Shown here: positions 32,642 to 35,159 of the stretch, piece by piece | Numbering within the stretch: the stretch's first letter is position 1 | How the letters are laid out: every line of letters begins with the position of its first letter | Assembly: GCA_949373075.1 (NCBI GenBank) | Contig: CASIBX010000043.1 | Span: 1 to 35,159, forward strand | Origin: Candidatus Poseidoniaceae archaeon | Lineage (GTDB): Archaea; Thermoplasmatota; Poseidoniia; Poseidoniales; Poseidoniaceae | DNA: 35,159 nucleotides | Direction: 5' to 3' | Notes under the pieces: model-generated | Database searches by the model: none | The model's input: only the letters and a program-made list of their open reading frames with translations | What the model was told of the DNA's origin: nothing | Program-made: the position numbers and the translations under genes

Positions 32642-33267
32642 TGTTGGAATGTAAAGAACTTAGCAAATCGTTTGAAAAGAAACTGTTCACAGGTTTCGGC
32701 CTTGAATTAAAACCCGGTGAAATAATTGCCATCACAGGACCCAGCGGTTGTGGTAAAACTACTCTTTTGAGGACGATTTGCGGATTAGAATCCCTTGATT
32801 CAGGAACGGTCATGCTGGATAATACTGACATTACAAATACACCAGCGGAAGAAAGAGGGATAGGCTTGATATTCCAAAGCCCGGTACTTTTCCCACATCT
32901 TTCTGTTGAAGGGAATTTGTTGTTGGGTGATAAAGATGGAGATATTTCTACGGCTTTAGAAGAGGTCGGATTATCTGGATTCGAAAAAAGGCGAGTCGAA
33001 TCCCTATCAGGGGGAGAAGGGCAGAGAGTATCTCTTGCAAGAGCACTATTAGCAAAACCCAAGGTATTACTTTTGGATGAACCCTTTAGTTCACTCGATG
33101 AAGATTTATCTGAGAAATTGGTTCAAGATGTGAGAAGTATTCTCAAAAAAAATGATTGCCCTGCTATTTTGGTCACGCACAACAAAAAGATTGCAGGTGA
33201 TTTCGCAGATTCAGTGATTTCTCTATCGAATTGGCGTTACCATGATATGCTAGTGGCGATGTATTAG
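32641..33267 (+). CDS. thiQ: Thiamine ABC transporter ATP-binding protein
   Basis: The 208-residue ATPase powers ThiBP import. Walker A GPSGCGKT (33-40), Q-loop FQSPVLFPHLSV (78-89), signature LSGGEGQR (122-129), Walker B VLLLDEP (142-148), D-loop SSLD and switch H in LVTHNKK. The signature has Glu where most importers have Gln (LSGGQ), a variant that occurs in ABC proteins. Length is like E. coli ThiQ (232) but slightly short at the C-terminus, with no regulatory domain. The ATG shares a base with the thiP stop, so translation is coupled. A 14-nt gap separates it from the next gene. Confidence 0.9.
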   Translation: MLECKELSKSFEKKLFTGFGLELKPGEIIAITGPSGCGKTTLLRTICGLESLDSGTVMLDNTDITNTPAEERGIGLIFQSPVLFPHLSVEGNLLLGDKDGDISTALEEVGLSGFEKRRVESLSGGEGQRVSLARALLAKPKVLLLDEPFSSLDEDLSEKLVQDVRSILKKNDCPAILVTHNKKIAGDFADSVISLSNWRYHDMLVAMY

Positions 33268-33281
33268 TATTAGGGAAGCCA

Positions 33282-33821
33282 ATGGTCGGAACTCCAATAG
33301 ATGTTTTACCGTACATTCGCGGGGTCCAATTAGTATTGATTGGATACAACGGATATACCAAAGGTTCTAGATTCGAAAACGACAAAATCGTTCGTGAAGA
33401 AATATCTAGAGCCGCTAATAGGGTAAGAAGCCATATGCAAAATATGTTTGATTCCCAATTCAAAGGTGGAAATATCGATTTAGCACGTTCTGCAAAACAA
33501 TGCATGGAAGAATGTGATTACCTAATCGAAGATGTTAGCAAATCAGTTGGCGGCATGGAACATGCATTCCTATCAGGTCAAAGTTCCCCTTCAAATAAAG
33601 ACCTTAAGAAATTAATCAAACACGATCATGAAGTCATCCAAATGGTTACTAAGGCTGTTAACATTGCAAATAGTTCCGAGCATTCAATAGCTACCGGGGA
33701 AGGTAATCCAAAACAACTTATTCTACAGACTACACAAATGGTCTCAAGTTGCCGAGGTTTCTTTGGCGCTAGAGCAAATGTTCTAGCAGGTTTGAAACAA
33801 AAGAAAGTAAAGAAAGAGTGA
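33282..33821 (+). CDS. Helical protein of unknown function
   Basis: The protein has 179 residues, starting MVGTPIDVLPYIRGVQLVLIG and containing long amphipathic helices (about 38-65, 66-95, 103-130 and 147-175) and a basic end KKVKKE. There is no signal peptide. An N-terminal PYIRGVQLVLIGYNGY stretch could touch a membrane. A conserved Cys pair CMEECD sits near residue 73. No family recognised. It is 14 nt after thiQ and 5 nt before the SPFH gene, so likely co-transcribed with SPFH and possibly a partner of it. Confidence 0.6.
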   Translation: MVGTPIDVLPYIRGVQLVLIGYNGYTKGSRFENDKIVREEISRAANRVRSHMQNMFDSQFKGGNIDLARSAKQCMEECDYLIEDVSKSVGGMEHAFLSGQSSPSNKDLKKLIKHDHEVIQMVTKAVNIANSSEHSIATGEGNPKQLILQTTQMVSSCRGFFGARANVLAGLKQKKVKKE

Positions 33822-33826
33822 TTGAT

Positions 33827-35029
33827 ATGAGTGATTTTAGATGGAGAGATAGCCCTGACACCATAGCAAGATTGGTTAATGCTGACAAAATTCAAACTAT
33901 GGCGTCGCAACAGGTTTTACTGAAGCCTAATGAAGCATGTGCGATGATTGTCGATGGTAGAATTGGAGACATTTTGACTGAAACTCTACTCAAAAATATG
34001 GCTGGAGGATTTAGCCGGTGGATTGGTGACAAAATGGGAGTTACTGCAAATGACCGCCGATTACTTTTCGCAATGACTGGGCCAATGGATTATTGGATTC
34101 CATTCGAAAGTCAAATTGCAAATGGAGAGAAAGCCAAGGGCTTTGCCAACCTTCGCTTGCGAATGAACCTCGAAGATATTCCAAAATTGTTGAATTATTT
34201 TGCTAATAATGATCCAGTATTAACTAGAAAGGGCCTCATTGGAGTTATAGGTTCAGAAGTGAATGCGAGAGTTGTGATGCCTTGTCTTGCCGCTTGTTCA
34301 ACAGCAGCAGACCTCAGAACAGCATCTTTCCTAGAACGATTTGAGATGACTGCTGAATCTGAAATGAGAAATATATTGTCAAACCTTGGTTTCACATTGC
34401 TCAAAGCATTCCCAATTACCAATCCAACCGATATGGAATTAGTCGAAAGACACAGGGCTGCAGTACAAGCAAAAACTGCTACCAATGAAGTGAACACTGA
34501 AGCACAACTGACTCACTATGCTCAAACTGAAGCGCTAACTTTAGCACGAATAGAAATGGAAACAAATGTTGCAAAGGCTCGTGCTAGAGGCCAAGTCACT
34601 GTTGAATTAGAATCTGAATTAAAGGAACTAAGAGCTCAAGAAGCAAAATGGGAGGCTGAGGTCAATTACAAACGTGGTAAGATGGAGATTCGTGTCGACG
34701 AGGCGGATGCTAAATCAAAAAGGGCCATGGATATGTTCGAGCAAGTGCAAGCAAAGAAGGCTGCTAGGATTGCAAGCCAACAAGATTTCCAATCTCAGAG
34801 AATGGAGAGCCAAAACCAATTCCAAAAGGAAATGCTCGAGATGGCAGCACAGCACGGTGCCCTTTCACCTGAAGTTATACAAGAGATGCTAAAGCAACAA
34901 ACCGCCCAAAAGGTAGTTGATGGTACAGGGGTAGAATCAAGAAATAATCTTCCAAAGGTTTGCTCTTGTGGAACTACTCTACAACCCGGATGGAAAGCCT
35001 GCCCTACTTGTGGCTCGCCGATTGTCTGA
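33827..35029 (+). CDS. SPFH/Band-7-like protein with coiled coil and C-terminal zinc ribbon
   Basis: The 400-residue protein has residues ~20-195 resembling an SPFH (stomatin/prohibitin/flotillin) domain of the YdjI/virion-core type: LLKPNEACAMIVDGRIGDIL, NLRLRMNLEDIPKLLNYF, MRNILSNLGFTLLKAFPI. Residues ~210-330 are a charged coiled coil rich in Glu, Ala and Lys. The last 25 residues are a zinc ribbon, CSC then ten residues then CPTC. SPFH proteins form membrane-associated rings or scaffolds, often in envelope stress responses. There is no N-terminal helix, so membrane contact may be through a partner such as the following gene. The ATG at 33827 is chosen over the GTG at 33818, which overlaps the previous stop; AGAGTGA precedes it. 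Confidence 0.78.
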   Translation: MSDFRWRDSPDTIARLVNADKIQTMASQQVLLKPNEACAMIVDGRIGDILTETLLKNMAGGFSRWIGDKMGVTANDRRLLFAMTGPMDYWIPFESQIANGEKAKGFANLRLRMNLEDIPKLLNYFANNDPVLTRKGLIGVIGSEVNARVVMPCLAACSTAADLRTASFLERFEMTAESEMRNILSNLGFTLLKAFPITNPTDMELVERHRAAVQAKTATNEVNTEAQLTHYAQTEALTLARIEMETNVAKARARGQVTVELESELKELRAQEAKWEAEVNYKRGKMEIRVDEADAKSKRAMDMFEQVQAKKAARIASQQDFQSQRMESQNQFQKEMLEMAAQHGALSPEVIQEMLKQQTAQKVVDGTGVESRNNLPKVCSCGTTLQPGWKACPTCGSPIV

Positions 35030-35053
35030 AAAGAGAGAAGTATACGCAATGCC

Positions 35054-35159
35054 ATGTTCAAACGCCCATGGAAGTTCTGGCAACCCCATTGGCACAACAA
35101 GGACAATGTCCGGATTTTCTGGTACACAATAGTATCACTGATATTGGCAATGGCTTTGC
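35054..35159 (+). CDS. Start of a membrane protein (3' end outside window)
   Basis: Open frame from ATG 35054 to the window end, reading MFKRPWKFWQPHWHNKDN and then a hydrophobic helix IFWYTIVSLILAMAL. It begins 24 nt after the SPFH gene on the same strand, so it may be its membrane partner. The alternative ATG at 35049 lies in a frame that stops within the window. Too little is visible for a family. Confidence 0.5.
   Translation, partial: MFKRPWKFWQPHWHNKDNVRIFWYTIVSLILAMAL

Overview
The window reads as a stretch of chromosome from a marine, surface-water archaeon of the Thermoplasmatota, most likely Marine Group II (Poseidoniales), with Marine Group III as the main alternative. The archaeal signs are a stand-alone GMP synthase ATP-pyrophosphatase subunit, a TrmB-type regulator, an HTH-ThiN (ThiR-type) regulator, TATA boxes about 26 nt upstream of start codons, and large secreted proteins with Asp-rich thrombospondin-3-like repeats and a C-terminal membrane anchor. 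Base composition is moderate (low 40s % GC by eye). Genes are packed tightly: no gap exceeds about 210 nt and several stops and starts overlap. No phage, transposase, CRISPR array or rRNA was seen.

Layout. 1-4.1 kb: the 3' end of a membrane-anchored phospholipase-D-like surface protein, a Bax-inhibitor-1/YccA membrane protein broken by a one-base frameshift, a 2-oxoglutarate/Fe(II) oxygenase and a thymidine phosphorylase. 4.16 kb: tRNA-Asn(GUU). 4.3-14.5 kb: a probable light and oxidative stress region. On the minus strand it holds NUDIX hydrolase, class II photolyase and an SRPBCC-SDR (TIGR01777) protein. Divergently it holds GTP cyclohydrolase II (ribA), a peroxiredoxin and a TrmB-like regulator, followed by an ABC1/AarF kinase, CrtI-type desaturase, CrtB-type phytoene synthase and a small membrane protein. 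14.5-17.2 kb (minus): guaAb, purE and two unrecognised genes. 17.2-26 kb: glycine decarboxylase subunits gcvPA-gcvPB and gcvT on the same strand, separated by a family 4 glycosyltransferase (opposite strand) and a 1173-residue beta-propeller/TSP3 surface protein. 26-28.2 kb (minus): AlkA-like DNA glycosylase, a small membrane protein and a GAD/CSAD-like PLP decarboxylase. 28.4-33.3 kb: a thiamine-uptake operon, consisting of a Mug/TDG-type DNA glycosylase, ThiR-like regulator and ThiB-ThiP-ThiQ. 33.3-35.2 kb: a helical unknown, an SPFH/zinc-ribbon protein and the start of a membrane protein.

The most striking signal is that four recognisable genes (Bax-I, Mug, thiR, thiP) are each interrupted by single-base frameshifts, five in all. 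Every one is repaired by skipping exactly one base, and four of the five lie within 2.7 kb of the thiamine operon. Sequencing or assembly error is the simplest explanation, but the uniform direction deserves a read-level check. Other points of note are a regular N-glycosylation sequon in the TSP3 repeats, the grouping of photorepair, flavin and carotenoid genes, and two unrecognised proteins between the gcv and pur genes.
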